41,906 nucleotides of DNA from contig JABDLS010000004.1 in NCBI GenBank assembly GCA_013002885.1, positions 1 through 41,906 of the forward strand. The letters run 5' to 3'. The position numbers and the translations under genes are program-made. Each line of letters begins with the position of its first letter. Position 1 is the first letter of the stretch. The stretch comes from Gemmatimonadota bacterium (lineage in GTDB: Bacteria > Gemmatimonadota > Gemmatimonadetes > Longimicrobiales > Gaopeijiaceae). Below are positions 26,301 to 35,134 of this stretch, one piece after another. The notes under the pieces are model-generated. The model did not search any database. It was given only the letters and a program-made list of their open reading frames with translations, and was not told where the DNA came from.

Positions 26301-29300
26301 CAAGGGACCCATCCGGGGCCTCGCTGACCAATGCCGGGACCGACGGCGTCGAGTCGGCGACAGGCTGTGCTTGGGACCCCGCTGGCAGGCCCACGGAGAG
26401 CTTATCCGCCACATCGCGGAGCGTCCTCAGACTCGCCAACTCCGACGGTGCGATCTCCGGGAGGGCCGGCAGCCGCTCCTGCAACTCGGAGAGGATCTCC
26501 ACCTGTTTGATGGAGTCGATGCCGAGCCCGGCCTCCATCTCCATGTCCAGGTCCAGCATCTCCACCGGGTAGCCCGTCTTCTCCGACACGACCTCCAAGG
26601 CCATGGCCGTCACGTCGATGCCGGACGCAGATGTCGACGTCGCGGACGCTGAAGCAGCCGCGACGACAGCGCCCGTGGCGGCTGCAGCGGCGACCGCCCC
26701 GTCCACGGCCCCTTCGCCGCTGGGCGCTTCCTCCGGGAGTCCCACCGACAGCTTGTCCGCAACGTCGCGAAGGGTGCGTAGTCCGGCCAGCTCCGAGGGA
26801 GCGATTTCCGGCAGCCCAGGGAGTCGTTCCTGCAACTCGGAGAGGATCTCCACCTGCTTGATGGAATCGATGCCGAGCCCGGCCTCCATCTCCATGTCCA
26901 GGTCGAGCATCTCCACCGGGTAGCCCGTCTTCTCGGAAACGACTTCGAGAGCCATGGCCGTGACGTCGACTGACGACGCCCCCTGGACAGGGGCTTCCGA
27001 CGGTGTCGGCGGCTGTGGCTGCGGAGCCTCCGCCCGCTGCGGAGTCGCCACCTGCTGTGGGTCCATCCTCTTCGGAGACGCCGGCGTCGACGCAGTGGAT
27101 GTCCCAGCAGGCTGCATCGGCGGCGCCGACACCGACGCTGTGGCGGTTCCGTCCCGGACCTGCTGGAGCGCTTCCGCCGCCATGTCCAGGAAGGCTCGGT
27201 GGCTTTCGGCCATGAGCTCCTGATAGCGCCGGTGCGCATCGACCGTGGCCTGGTGAAGCTGAGCAGCGGCGGCCGGCTCGACGGAGCCGCGGACGGGGGA
27301 TGCCAATCCGCCCGACGCCGAAGGGTCCGCCCCGGCCGGGGCCGTGACCGCGGGCACCGAGGGTGCCGGCGAACTCGAAGGCCGCTCCGACGAGGTCGGA
27401 GATTCGTCTCGGTACGATGCGGTCACGTGTGCGTCTTCCTCTACTTCCGGGTTCGGGGCCGGGAGCCCGGCAGCACCGTTCTCCGGCGGATAGGGTCGAT
27501 CGTGGTTGAAGCCGGTGATCATCACCTCGAAGGGCTTCGACTCACTGGGTGCATCGGGGAGTTCGTAGCCCTCTGCGAGTGCATTGATGTCCAACTGGAC
27601 GCCGCTGGCCGCAAGAGCCCCCAGACCCCGCCAGAATGCTCGCAGGCCATGGGTCTTCTTGTCGTCGAGAGCCACTGCGACGTGCTCGCGGTCGCCGAGG
27701 CAGCGACCGATGAGTTTGGTGAGGACGCGCCCGGGGCCCACTTCGACGAAGTGCGTGACCCCCCGATCGTGCATCGTCTCGATCATCTCACGGAATCGAA
27801 CCGAGGAGGCGAGCTGATCCGCGAGCAACCGGCGGGCCTCTTCGTCCTGCTCCGGATAGACGTCGGCGGTCTTGTTGGCGAAGACGTCGACGGCTCCCTC
27901 CCCCCAGCTCACCGAGGAGAGGTGTTCGAAAAACGGCTCACAGCTGTCGGCGACGATGCTCGAGTGGAATGCCGAAGCTACAGGCAGGCGGATGCTTCTC
28001 AGCCCAGCGGCCTTCGCCTGGTCGGCGAAGGCTTCGATAGCCTCGACGCCTCCTGCAACGACTACCTCGGTGGGGGCATTGTCGTTGGCGATGACGACAT
28101 CGTCGTCGTCGTCGATGAGCTCCGCCACGGATTCCGCATCGGTGGGAAGAGCCAGCATGGCCCCTGCGCGACTGTCCGCCGCTTCGGTCATGAGCTCGCC
28201 GCGCTTCCGCGCCGTCTTCAGCAGCTCGGCCTCGGGAATTCGGCCGGCGGCCGCCAACGCGGACAACTCGCCGAAGCTGTGTCCAGCGACGGCTTCGGGA
28301 GCGACGCCCAGACGACGGAGAACTCGGAGGTACCCGAGGCTCACCGCGGCGATGGCCGGCTGAGCCATGGTCATCGCGGTCACGCGACTGCTCTGCTTCG
28401 CCCTTTCCTCATCGGTGAACGCAGGCGGTGGGAATACCGCCCGGTCCAGGCGGTCGTCGGCGAACTCATCCATGTCGGCGGCGGCATCCCAGACCTGGCG
28501 GGCGTCGTCGAAGGCCATGGCAACGGCGGCACCCATGCCGACGTACTGGCTGCCCTGCCCTGGGAAGACGAACGCGAGCTTGCCTCGCTCCGGCACGCCG
28601 AATCCGAAGGCGATGTCGGCGTCTGGCAACTCGGCCGGGTCCCCCGCGGTCAGCGCCTCCGCCGCCCGGCCGGCCTTCTCGTGCAATTCCTGCGGAGATC
28701 CGGCTACGATGGCGGCGCGTGCGGGGGCGCCGGCTTCGAAGGTCGACGCGCAGTCGTGGGCGATGAGCGCCAGCGGATGACCGCCGACGACCTCCTGCTG
28801 CAAGGCCGAAAGCTCGCTTGCCAACTCGTCAGCCGATCCGGCGGACAGCAGAACCAACTCCTCGGACCACGCACGTAGCCGCGGCGGGCGGTTCCCGGGA
28901 CCCGTGTACTCTTCGAGAGTGACGTGGAAGTTCGAGCCTCCGAAGCCGAAGGAGCTGACCGAGCCCCTGCGAGGATGATCCGAGCCCCTGATCCAGGGGC
29001 GCGCCTCCGTATTGATGTAGAGAGGACCGTCCTCGAGCCCGAGCTTCGCGTTGGGCCGGGAGACCTTCAGGGTAGGCGGAAGGACCTTGTGGTGGAGGGC
29101 CAGAGCAACCTTGATCAGACCCGCCGAACCGGCTGCCGCTTTCGTGTGGCCAATCTGGGACTTCACCGAGCCCAGGGCGCACCAGCGTGCCCCTTCGTCG
29201 TTCTCGGGCCCGAATACAGAGGTCAGTCCACGGACCTCGGCGGCGTCGCCGGCCTTCGTAGCGGTACCGTGCGCCTCGACGAGTTCCACCGTGGCTGGGC

Positions 29301-30288
29301 TGTAGTCGGCCTTCTCGTACGCGCGCCGAAGCGCTTTGGCCTGCCCCTCCGGCCGGGGAGCGTAGACGCTGGACCCCTTGCCGTCGGACGATGCACCCAG
29401 CCCTCGTATGATGGCATAGATGGGGTCTCCGTCGGCTTCGGCATCCTCCAGTCGACGAAGGGCGAGCATGCCCACGCCCTCGCCGATGAGCGTCCCGTCG
29501 GCCTCCTCGGAAAAGGGCCGCACATCGCCGGTCGGCGAGAAGGCGGGCGTCTTCGAGAAGCACATGTACATGAGGATGTCGTTCAGCGCGTCGACGCCTC
29601 CGGCGATGACCATGTCGCTGTCACCGAGGTACAGCTCGTGAAGCCCGGCCTGAAGGGCGGAAATGGAGCTGGCGCAGGCAGCATCGGTGACGAAGTTCGA
29701 GCCCCCGAGGTTCAGGCGGTTCGCGATGCGCCCCGCGACCACGTTGCCCAGCAGCCCGGGAAAGGTGCTCTCCTGCCAGGGCTGGTAGTGATCCTTGATG
29801 CGCTGGATGATCTCCTGGACCCGGCTCTCCGGCAGACCGGCATCCCGCAGCGCCTTTCGCCAGATGGGGTGCTGGAGGCGCGACCCCATCTCGACCACGA
29901 GCTCCGTCGCCGAAGCCACACCCAGGATTACGCTGGTCCGGGAGTGGTCGGCATCGTCGCTGAAGCGCCCGGCATCCTCCAGAACCCTCTTCGCCGCAAT
30001 GAGCGCGAGGAGCTGAGCGGTGTCCGTGGCAGGGAGCGTCGTCGGCGGAAGTCCGAACTCCATCGGATTGAACGGAACCGGTTCCAGGTAGCCGCCCTTC
30101 TTGGCGTACGTCATGTCCGGCGCCGACGGATCCGCGTCGTAGTAGTCCTCGATGAGCCACGCGTGGGGCGGCACGTCGGTGATGCGATCCGTGGCCGAGA
30201 CAATGTCCCGCCAGAAGCCGAGAAGGTCCTGACTCCCCGCGAAAAGGGAACTCATTCCGACAATGGCAATGGGGGGGGAGGTCGGCAT
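23347..30288 (-). CDS. pfaA: PfaA-like PUFA synthase subunit (KS-MAT-4xACP-KR-DH)
   Basis: A 2,313-residue cytoplasmic megasynthase. Domains in order: ketosynthase 1-450 with C205 in [18 protein letters not shown] and [10 protein letters not shown]; malonyl-CoA transacylase about 550-900 with [14 protein letters not shown] and S671 in GHSFGE; a helical segment and Pro-rich linker; four tandem acyl-carrier domains with phosphopantetheine serines S1142, S1259, S1373 and S1469; a large ketoreductase unit about 1600-2060 with the NADPH loop [11 protein letters not shown] and Y1972/N1976 in SAYAAAN; and a C-terminal hotdog-like DH region from about 2080. The enzyme would elongate malonyl units and reduce the beta-keto group while the partner proteins dehydrate and PfaD reduces the double bond. 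The start follows the pfaD stop by eight bases. Four ACPs is within the range of bacterial Pfa systems. Confidence 0.95.
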   Translation of the reverse strand: MPTSPPIAIVGMSSLFAGSQDLLGFWRDIVSATDRITDVPPHAWLIEDYYDADPSAPDMTYAKKGGYLEPVPFNPMEFGLPPTTLPATDTAQLLALIAAKRVLEDAGRFSDDADHSRTSVILGVASATELVVEMGSRLQHPIWRKALRDAGLPESRVQEIIQRIKDHYQPWQESTFPGLLGNVVAGRIANRLNLGGSNFVTDAACASSISALQAGLHELYLGDSDMVIAGGVDALNDILMYMCFSKTPAFSPTGDVRPFSEEADGTLIGEGVGMLALRRLEDAEADGDPIYAIIRGLGASSDGKGSSVYAPRPEGQAKALRRAYEKADYSPATVELVEAHGTATKAGDAAEVRGLTSVFGPENDEGARWCALGSVKSQIGHTKAAAGSAGLIKVALALHHKVLPPTLKVSRPNAKLGLEDGPLYINTEARPWIRGSDHPRRGSVSSFGFGGSNFHVTLEEYTGPGNRPPRLRAWSEELVLLSAGSADELASELSALQQEVVGGHPLALIAHDCASTFEAGAPARAAIVAGSPQELHEKAGRAAEALTAGDPAELPDADIAFGFGVPERGKLAFVFPGQGSQYVGMGAAVAMAFDDARQVWDAAADMDEFADDRLDRAVFPPPAFTDEERAKQSSRVTAMTMAQPAIAAVSLGYLRVLRRLGVAPEAVAGHSFGELSALAAAGRIPEAELLKTARKRGELMTEAADSRAGAMLALPTDAESVAELIDDDDDVVIANDNAPTEVVVAGGVEAIEAFADQAKAAGLRSIRLPVASAFHSSIVADSCEPFFEHLSSVSWGEGAVDVFANKTADVYPEQDEEARRLLADQLASSVRFREMIETMHDRGVTHFVEVGPGRVLTKLIGRCLGDREHVAVALDDKKTHGLRAFWRGLGALAASGVQLDINALAEGYELPDAPSESKPFEVMITGFNHDRPYPPENGAAGLPAPNPEVEEDAHVTASYRDESPTSSERPSSSPAPSVPAVTAPAGADPSASGGLASPVRGSVEPAAAAQLHQATVDAHRRYQELMAESHRAFLDMAAEALQQVRDGTATASVSAPPMQPAGTSTASTPASPKRMDPQQVATPQRAEAPQPQPPTPSEAPVQGASSVDVTAMALEVVSEKTGYPVEMLDLDMEMEAGLGIDSIKQVEILSELQERLPGLPEIAPSELAGLRTLRDVADKLSVGLPEEAPSGEGAVDGAVAAAAATGAVVAAASASATSTSASGIDVTAMALEVVSEKTGYPVEMLDLDMEMEAGLGIDSIKQVEILSELQERLPALPEIAPSELASLRTLRDVADKLSVGLPAGSQAQPVADSTPSVPALVSEAPDGSLAPPAEAPVADVTAMALEVVAEKTGYPVEMLDLDMEMEAGLGIDSIKQVEILSELQERLPGLPEIAPSELASMRTLRDVADKLSAGLSSAGVQPATMPPAAPSSGTDVTALALEVVAEKTGYPVEMLDLDMEMEAGLGIDSIKQVEILSEIQERMPELPEIAPSELASLRTLRDVADKLGGGATPESMAAEPAVVEVEAPVPAVESSVAEVEAPVAEVGAPGGAFEARTDAAVPSDPPAVAPEIDPTEVSAFVPKIVPELRPGFGLCALGAATTVEVTGELPVLAEALVEGLEVRGLSAKVVETPSPSASAVICLAGLGKHEAGPDGALAVHTAAIQAARLVAQHPEPSERLFVAVQSTGGHFGLAGDPGKGAWTAGLAGIVKTAAREWPGASLKAIDVAVPENSAEAILDELFLGGPALEVGISEEGERSVVQIEPLSLSGAGTLPLDEGSVVVVSGGARGVTASSVAVLAERWGVRLALLGRSALQEWPKDMPLTNDSVQITGALAKAAKERGETVDFAGLQAQAKSLSASAEVRTTLADLDARGIEAMYLSADVTKPDEVEAALDQVRQAWGSVDGIVHGAGVLRDKALVDMTPDRVADVFGPKVTGLSVLLEATKEDPIQVIALFSSIAARAGNAGQSAYAAANEVLNKVAAAEAHQRGDWCRVRSYNWGPWAGGMVDEGLAAHFEKQGIALLDVDLGSRFFADELGSGGDGVERVVLAAPSFPAVMQSFTVSADDDENGDPSGGLAPALVADFALRLGQALKPVRTMRTYLEDFVSAIRDWEPSVVSSGKHTVEVHPLVAAIPGYRLIFKDAAGNPHHETTVRYSSNGASPPPEVPSAGLEPWPFGAEAAYEKVLGSTRAFRSIESLEGVSEEGGMALVRSATSLGWPPKALARGFDPAAFEGLIQLGELWAHHKAGAIQRLARMGSMVVHHLETIPERLRSAFRATKTEKGTLFDFVLATEEGDLVAELREVQFDTHGA
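25750..26975 (-). repeat. Four tandem ACP coding repeats within pfaA
   Basis: Four near-identical segments of about 240 bases each encode the carrier domains. A 28-residue core around [13 protein letters not shown] is identical in all four copies (in ACP1, residues 1122-1149). The modified serines are 117, 114 and 96 residues apart, because the Ala/Pro/Val linkers differ in length and sequence while the domains do not. Confidence 0.95.
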
Positions 30289-30296
30289 CTATCTAC

Positions 30297-31961
30297 TCAT
30301 CGAAGTGGTCGTGGGGAAAACCCGCCGTGCTCGGACGCCACGGGGACACCGGCAAGGCGGAGTTGCTGCGCTCGGGTGACGTGAGCAGCACCCTCGAGCA
30401 GGTTGAGTCCGATCTGGACGACCGTCCGGTTCTCGATGGGCTCGAGGAAGCTGCCCCGGGCCCAGTCGTTGAACGCGCCCATGGCGGGGCCGCACCAGAT
30501 CTGATAATCGGCGCGTCGGGCGGTCTCACCGGACCGAGCCCACTGCGCGCCCATGAAAAGGTACCACCGAAAGACGAGGGCCATCTTGTGTTTCGGGTCA
30601 GCCTCGGCGCGTTCTACTTCCGCCGGATCACGCTCGGTGAAGAAGCGCTTCGTGTCGGCCCAGATCGCCGCAACCGGACGGCCGAGGATCTTCTCCTCCA
30701 TGACAACACGCTCCTCGTCGGGCATGGCCTCCAACGAAGGATAGCTTCGGAAGATCCGGTAGAGTTCCTTGCCGCGCTGGGCAAAGAGAGTGCCCCGTTT
30801 GAGGACCTGAACCTCGACCCCCATCTCGAACATGTCGGCGGCGGGGGCCATGGCCACGTCGGTCATGGACGCTCCCGCCAGCATCGTGCGACCGTCGTCT
30901 GACAGGGCCGACTCCACCGCGGCTTGGTTCACCGAACCCGTAACCACGAAGGCAGCGCCGGCAGCGAACGCCGATGCCAATGCCGCGGGCGTTCCAAGGC
31001 CGCCCCCGACGCCGACGCGGGGAGGCCGAGCGTATCCGTGCTCGGCAGCGACTTCACGCGCGAGGTCGATGATGCGCGGCAGCAAGACGGTCAGGGGACG
31101 GTTGTCGGTGTGGCCACCCGAGTCCGCCTCGACGGTGATATCACCGGCGACCGGAAGCCGACGCGCGAGCCGGGCTTCGTCTTCGGTGAGTTTGCCTGCC
31201 TCCACGAGCGCTCGAAGCATCGACTCGGGAGCCGGCGAGAGGAACGGTCGGGCAACCTCGACTCGGGAGACCTTGGCGAAGATGTGTGTCCGGCGTCGTA
31301 TCCCGCCGGCGGCGTCGTGGGTGAGGCCCTTCGCCGAGAGGTAGACGACGGCGGGCGCGAGGCGCATGAACGCGGAGGCCGAGACATTGGACACGCCCCG
31401 CTCGAGCATGAGCTCGGCAAAGGCCATCTCCATGTGGGATTCCTGGGGGCTGTGGATCAGGTTTGCGCCCCAGTTGCGGATGTCCGGCCCGAGGGCGCGC
31501 CGAATTGCCGTCACGCCCTCGTCGATCTCCGGAATCGACAAGCCGGCGCTTCCGAAGAATGTCATGAGGCCGGCCCGGGCGGCTTCGACGACCATGTCCG
31601 CCGAAGCGATCCCTCGAGCCATCTCTCCCACGACATACGGGAACCGGCAGCCGTGGGCGGCCAGGAAGGTCCGATCACCCAGCCACTCCGGGTAGACCGG
31701 CGGCAGCACGCCCACCAGCGCCTCGTCCGGGCCAATGTTGGCAGCCGGTGTCCCCGATCCGGAAGCTTCGACACGAGACGCACGGACGCCACCGGGCCCT
31801 GCAACGAGCCCGACGGGCTCGCGCACAGGAATCCCACTTGGACCGGGACCGACAGCCGTTGCTCCGGCTTGACCGGTTCGTCCAGTGAGCGGATCGGAGA
31901 CGTTTTTCGCCGAACCCGAGGGCGTTGGAGCTCCCGGATCGACGGCGAGTCGACCTTCCAT
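30297..31961 (-). CDS. pfaD: PfaD-like trans-acting enoyl reductase
   Basis: A 554-residue FMN-dependent TIM-barrel enzyme of the nitronate-monooxygenase fold that acts in trans as the enoyl reductase of PUFA synthases. PfaD hallmarks are GDRTFLAAHGCRFPYVVGEM, MARGIASADMV, GVGGGLGTPAALASAFAAGA, FVVTGSVNQAAVES, GVEVQVLKRGTLFAQRG and the C-terminal YQIWCGPAMGAFNDWARG. The N-terminal 75 residues are a Gly/Pro/Ala-rich extension of low complexity. The start at 31961 has a GAGGA ribosome site four to five bases upstream. It is the first gene of the operon, eight bases before pfaA. Length is close to the usual 540 residues. Confidence 0.94.
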   Translation of the reverse strand: MEGRLAVDPGAPTPSGSAKNVSDPLTGRTGQAGATAVGPGPSGIPVREPVGLVAGPGGVRASRVEASGSGTPAANIGPDEALVGVLPPVYPEWLGDRTFLAAHGCRFPYVVGEMARGIASADMVVEAARAGLMTFFGSAGLSIPEIDEGVTAIRRALGPDIRNWGANLIHSPQESHMEMAFAELMLERGVSNVSASAFMRLAPAVVYLSAKGLTHDAAGGIRRRTHIFAKVSRVEVARPFLSPAPESMLRALVEAGKLTEDEARLARRLPVAGDITVEADSGGHTDNRPLTVLLPRIIDLAREVAAEHGYARPPRVGVGGGLGTPAALASAFAAGAAFVVTGSVNQAAVESALSDDGRTMLAGASMTDVAMAPAADMFEMGVEVQVLKRGTLFAQRGKELYRIFRSYPSLEAMPDEERVVMEEKILGRPVAAIWADTKRFFTERDPAEVERAEADPKHKMALVFRWYLFMGAQWARSGETARRADYQIWCGPAMGAFNDWARGSFLEPIENRTVVQIGLNLLEGAAHVTRAQQLRLAGVPVASEHGGFSPRPLR

Positions 31962-32320
31962 GCGTTCCTCGAGGAGGAGTCGGAAGCGGCATGACGCGCT
32001 TCGCGAACTACCGAGCCCTTAAAATAACGGAATCGTGCCTTTTACGGGGATGAACAACGTAGATGGATCGAAGCGGCGGGGACAGGCGCCAGGCGCGGGC
32101 CTGAAGCCCTTCGGCAGCCCGCGATCCCCTGGACTGTCGGCGACTTCCGCCCGACAGATGCGGTGTAGCGCTCCACCCTAAAACAAGACGTGGATGCGCA
32201 GCTTACACGCCTCGCGTGTCGGCAGCAGGGTGCGCATACTTTGCGCGCCGCACTGGCCGAGGAGACAGTTCCACATTCGACCTGAGAGCCTGAAGTGCGC
32301 CTAAGGCACGCCTCTCGAGG
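31962..32320. other. 359-base intergenic region upstream of the Pfa operon
   Basis: No gene is visible here. It must hold the promoter for the seven-gene minus-strand operon unless transcription reads through from the amidase. Small hairpins are present: ACACGC-CTC-GCGTGT at 32205-32219, GCGCA-TACTT-TGCGC at 32232-32246 and an imperfect GAGAG/CTCTC plus GTGC/GCAC hairpin at 32284-32316 just after the amidase stop, which may be its terminator. An A/T-rich patch around 32019-32043 is the best candidate promoter area on the minus strand (TATTTT), but I found no good -35 element. Confidence 0.5.
32284..32316 (-). terminator. Possible amidase terminator hairpin
   Basis: An interrupted stem, GAGAG with CTCTC enclosing GTGC with GCAC, lies five bases after the amidase stop codon on the minus strand. 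There is no T tract, so the call is weak. Confidence 0.3.
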
Positions 32321-33919
32321 TCAACGCCGGATGGCCTCACCGGCCAGCGGCGGAGTGGTTTTCGGATCTCGCCTCGCATCCACCCGCTGCTCGAAAGCGT
32401 AGCCCAGTCCCAATATCGTCGGTTCACTGAACGGGCGTCCGAGGAAAGAGATGCCCACGGGAAGCCCGTCGGAGGTGAAGCCCGCAGGAACGATGAGATC
32501 GGGAAAGCCGCTCAGGTTGGCCAGGTTGGTAGCGGAAGGCGCCCCTCCCCCGCCGCCGCCCCCGCCGACCGGCGACGGACGGCTCGGCGAGGTAGGGTAC
32601 ACGATGGCGTCGAGGTCATTGGACTCGAGGAGCCCGGTAAGGAGGGCTCGAACCAGGGGTAGGCCATGCTCCTTCATGGCTATGTACTCATGGTCGCTGA
32701 CCAGCCCCGAGGCCTCCTCCTGTTGGAAGAGGCTCCACCGGGACGGATTCGGGCGGCCCCCTTCAGCCGTCTGTGCTACGACCTCCTGCGACCGCTCCAC
32801 CAGCTCGGCCAGGCTCTTCGGGTACTCGGGCCCGATGGTGGCCAGATAGTCCGGGATCTGCTCCCGGAACTCGCGCCAGCGGATGGTCGTGTACCAGTCG
32901 GCGCGGGCTTCGATCAGCCAGTCCGGCACCTCTACGTCGACGAGGGTGGCCCCGGCCTCACGCATCGAGGCGAATGCCGCTTCCATGACCCAGTCCACTT
33001 CCTGGTCGCCACCCATGAACTGTCGACCCACCCCGAGGCGGACCCCGGCGAGGGCCCGCTCATCGAGGGACGCCGTGTAGTCGGCCACGCGTCGTGCATC
33101 CGCCGGAGCGGTGGCGGGGTCGGCAGGGTCCGAGCCGGCAATGACGTTGAGCATCGCGGCTACGTCGTAGACGCTACGGGCCATAGGGCCGCCGGTATCG
33201 AACGAGAGGGCCAGGGGAATGATGCCGTCCCGACTCACCAGCCCGAGGGTCGGCTTGAGTCCCACGATCCCGTTCGACGTCGACGGACCACGAACCGATC
33301 CTCCGGTATCGGTGCCGATGCCGAGCTGTGCGAAGGAAGCGGCAATGGCCGCCCCGGTGCCGCCCGACGATCCCGAGGGGGAGTGATCGACATCGTGGGG
33401 GTTCCGGATCCAGCCGCCGACGGAGCTCATCGTCGGACCCGACGCGAACTCACTCATGTTCACCTTGGCGAGGATGATCGCCCCGGCGTCGCGGAGGCGG
33501 CGCACGAGGAAGGCGTCGTCAGGCGGTACCGACCCCGCCAGAAGCACCGAACCCGCGGTCGTGGGCATGTCCGACGTGTCCACATTGTCCTTGAGGACCA
33601 CCGGAATCCCATGGAGTGGGGAGCGTGGTCCACTCCGGGACCGCTCCGCGTCGAGGTCACGGGCGCGGGCCTGGGCGTTCTCGTTGAGCCAGAGCACGGC
33701 GTTGAGGGCAGGCCCCCGCTGGTCGTACGCCCCGATCCTCGCTAGGTACAACTCTACGAGGCGCTCCGAGCTCAGAGTACCGGCCTCGAAGGAGGCCTGG
33801 ATGTCGCCGATCGTCGCCCGGGAGAGAGGAAGCTCCTGGGCCTCCGTGTCCAATGTCCAGAGCGCAATGGCCAACGAGATGGCCACAACCGGGAACGCCC
33901 TCTGGGCAGCGGTCCTCAT
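32321..33919 (-). CDS. Secreted amidase (amidase-signature family)
   Basis: Predicted 532-residue exported hydrolase. The start at 33919 overlaps the stop of the DUF1028 gene by four bases (ATGA). Residues 1-27 are a signal peptide (FPVVAISLAIALWTLDTEAQ). The amidase-signature catalytic triad is intact: K110 in VVLKDN, S184/S185 in SPSGSSGGTGA (cis-Ser) and S208 in GTDTGGSVRGPS. A run of eight glycines near residue 450 (PVGGGGGGGGAPSA) is unusual and lies between the conserved YPTSP and the FPDLIVPAGF motifs. Such enzymes cleave carboxamides, peptides or acyl-amides; the substrate is unknown. Coupling to the DUF1028 gene suggests a joint role in degrading amide compounds in the periplasm. Confidence 0.92.
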   Translation of the reverse strand: MRTAAQRAFPVVAISLAIALWTLDTEAQELPLSRATIGDIQASFEAGTLSSERLVELYLARIGAYDQRGPALNAVLWLNENAQARARDLDAERSRSGPRSPLHGIPVVLKDNVDTSDMPTTAGSVLLAGSVPPDDAFLVRRLRDAGAIILAKVNMSEFASGPTMSSVGGWIRNPHDVDHSPSGSSGGTGAAIAASFAQLGIGTDTGGSVRGPSTSNGIVGLKPTLGLVSRDGIIPLALSFDTGGPMARSVYDVAAMLNVIAGSDPADPATAPADARRVADYTASLDERALAGVRLGVGRQFMGGDQEVDWVMEAAFASMREAGATLVDVEVPDWLIEARADWYTTIRWREFREQIPDYLATIGPEYPKSLAELVERSQEVVAQTAEGGRPNPSRWSLFQQEEASGLVSDHEYIAMKEHGLPLVRALLTGLLESNDLDAIVYPTSPSRPSPVGGGGGGGGAPSATNLANLSGFPDLIVPAGFTSDGLPVGISFLGRPFSEPTILGLGYAFEQRVDARRDPKTTPPLAGEAIRR

Positions 33920-35025
33920 CGTCGCACCTGCGTGAGCGCCCGGATGACCTGACGCATCTCTTCGGCCTGGCCGGCAGCCTCGAGTTCCTCCCACATGATC
34001 TGGACCAGCTGGGCATCGACGAGCCCCGGGGGCGAGCCGCCGGACCGGCTGCTCGACAACCCGTGGTCGCCGCGGAAGTCGTCCACCGCAGCGGCGATCT
34101 CGTCGTCGAAGTACGAAGACGAGCGGTCCCGTTCCAACTCGCTTGCTTCGGTCCGGTAGTAACCCAGAGCATGCATGATGAGCTTCACCTGGAAGACATC
34201 GTTGCCCGCCGGCTGGGAGAGCTCCCGGTAGCCCAAGGTCCCGGACACGGTGTCGTAGATCCGTCGAACCTCGGCCACAGGGGTCGGGTGCTCACAGACG
34301 TTGATGTGCACCGTCTGACCGTCGGCTCGACGAGACATCCCCTCCCGGGGATCGGCCACGATCACCGCCGCCGACTGAAGGCGCCCCGACCGGCGGTCGC
34401 CGCCCGCGAGTTGTCCGGCCATGAGCGCGTCGATGAGGCGGTCTGCCAGATGCCGGCCCGAGCCCTCGGAGGCCTCGAAGCTCTCCGCCACGGCATCCAC
34501 CACCTCGCGTCCCACCAGAACGTTGCCCTGAGCGGCGTAGTTCGGACCCGACCGGTGACCCGCCCAGTCGCCGGGGCCGGAACCGGTGTGTTGGGCAGCC
34601 GATCCGTCGAGAGCGACGACGCCGACCTGACGGCGTTCCCGCCCTTCGTCGGCCTCGGTCGCTCGCCTCAGCGCCTCTTCGGGAGTGAGTCCGGTCTCGA
34701 GCATGTCGAGAAGCTCCTCGCCGTACTCGGTCCTCGTCGACGCCTGGGTTGCGACGGCGCCAACCCCTGCTCGGACCCAGGGGACGCCGTTGCCCACGCA
34801 CGCCACACGGGTAGTCACCGCCACACCCGACTCGCGGGTGTCGGGATCAACGGCGGCGACTGAGAAGGTGTGGAAGACAGGGTCACCGCTGCCCCAGCTC
34901 GCCGGCTCCTGGGCCTCGAGGGATTGGAACGCGGCCGTCAGAACGGCGGAGGCGGTGAACAACGTCGCGGCCAGGGCACGGAGAGCCGTGGTAGAGGGCC
35001 GTGGCGTCTCGCAGGCAACGTGCAT
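33916..35025 (-). CDS. Secreted DUF1028 protein with C-terminal PG-binding-like domain
   Basis: Predicted 369-residue exported protein. The start MHVACETPRPSTTALRALAA at 35025 has a GGGAG-type site; a longer frame runs to 35403 inside the permease gene. The signal segment is ATLFTASAVLTAAFQSLEAQE. Residues about 48-260 are a DUF1028 domain (HTFSVAAVDPDTRESGVAV, AAQGNVLVGREVVDAV, GGDRRSGRLQSAAVIV), an Ntn-hydrolase-like fold. Residues about 275-369 resemble the C-terminal putative peptidoglycan-binding domain often attached to DUF1028 (TLGYRELSQPAGNDVFQVKLIMHALGYY then DDFRGDHGL). The stop overlaps the amidase start by four bases. It lies 109 bases downstream of the ADOP permease. The reaction is not established for this family. 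Confidence 0.88.
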   Translation of the reverse strand: MHVACETPRPSTTALRALAATLFTASAVLTAAFQSLEAQEPASWGSGDPVFHTFSVAAVDPDTRESGVAVTTRVACVGNGVPWVRAGVGAVATQASTRTEYGEELLDMLETGLTPEEALRRATEADEGRERRQVGVVALDGSAAQHTGSGPGDWAGHRSGPNYAAQGNVLVGREVVDAVAESFEASEGSGRHLADRLIDALMAGQLAGGDRRSGRLQSAAVIVADPREGMSRRADGQTVHINVCEHPTPVAEVRRIYDTVSGTLGYRELSQPAGNDVFQVKLIMHALGYYRTEASELERDRSSSYFDDEIAAAVDDFRGDHGLSSSRSGGSPPGLVDAQLVQIMWEELEAAGQAEEMRQVIRALTQVRR

Positions 35026-35134
35026 CGGCGGGCTCCCGGGGAAGGTTCTCGTCTTTCGGAGACGGGGAGCTTGCTGCACGAGAAGGCTGGCGGCAACCCG
35101 CCCCGATCGGCCCTCCGCCAACGGCGAGTCAGCC

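Noticed and set aside
25750..26975. Regularly spaced repeats that could suggest a CRISPR array
   Set aside because: They are about 240-base in-frame ACP domains with unequal spacing inside a coding sequence, not 25-40-base repeats with unique spacers.
27199..28878. 559-codon plus-strand open frame antisense to pfaA
   Set aside because: It is a GC-rich shadow of the MAT/KS coding region, with low-complexity Arg/Gly/Val/Asp composition and no recognisable domain.
28924..30384. 486-codon plus-strand open frame antisense to the KS of pfaA
   Set aside because: It lies opposite the highly conserved ketosynthase and has no plausible start context or domain.
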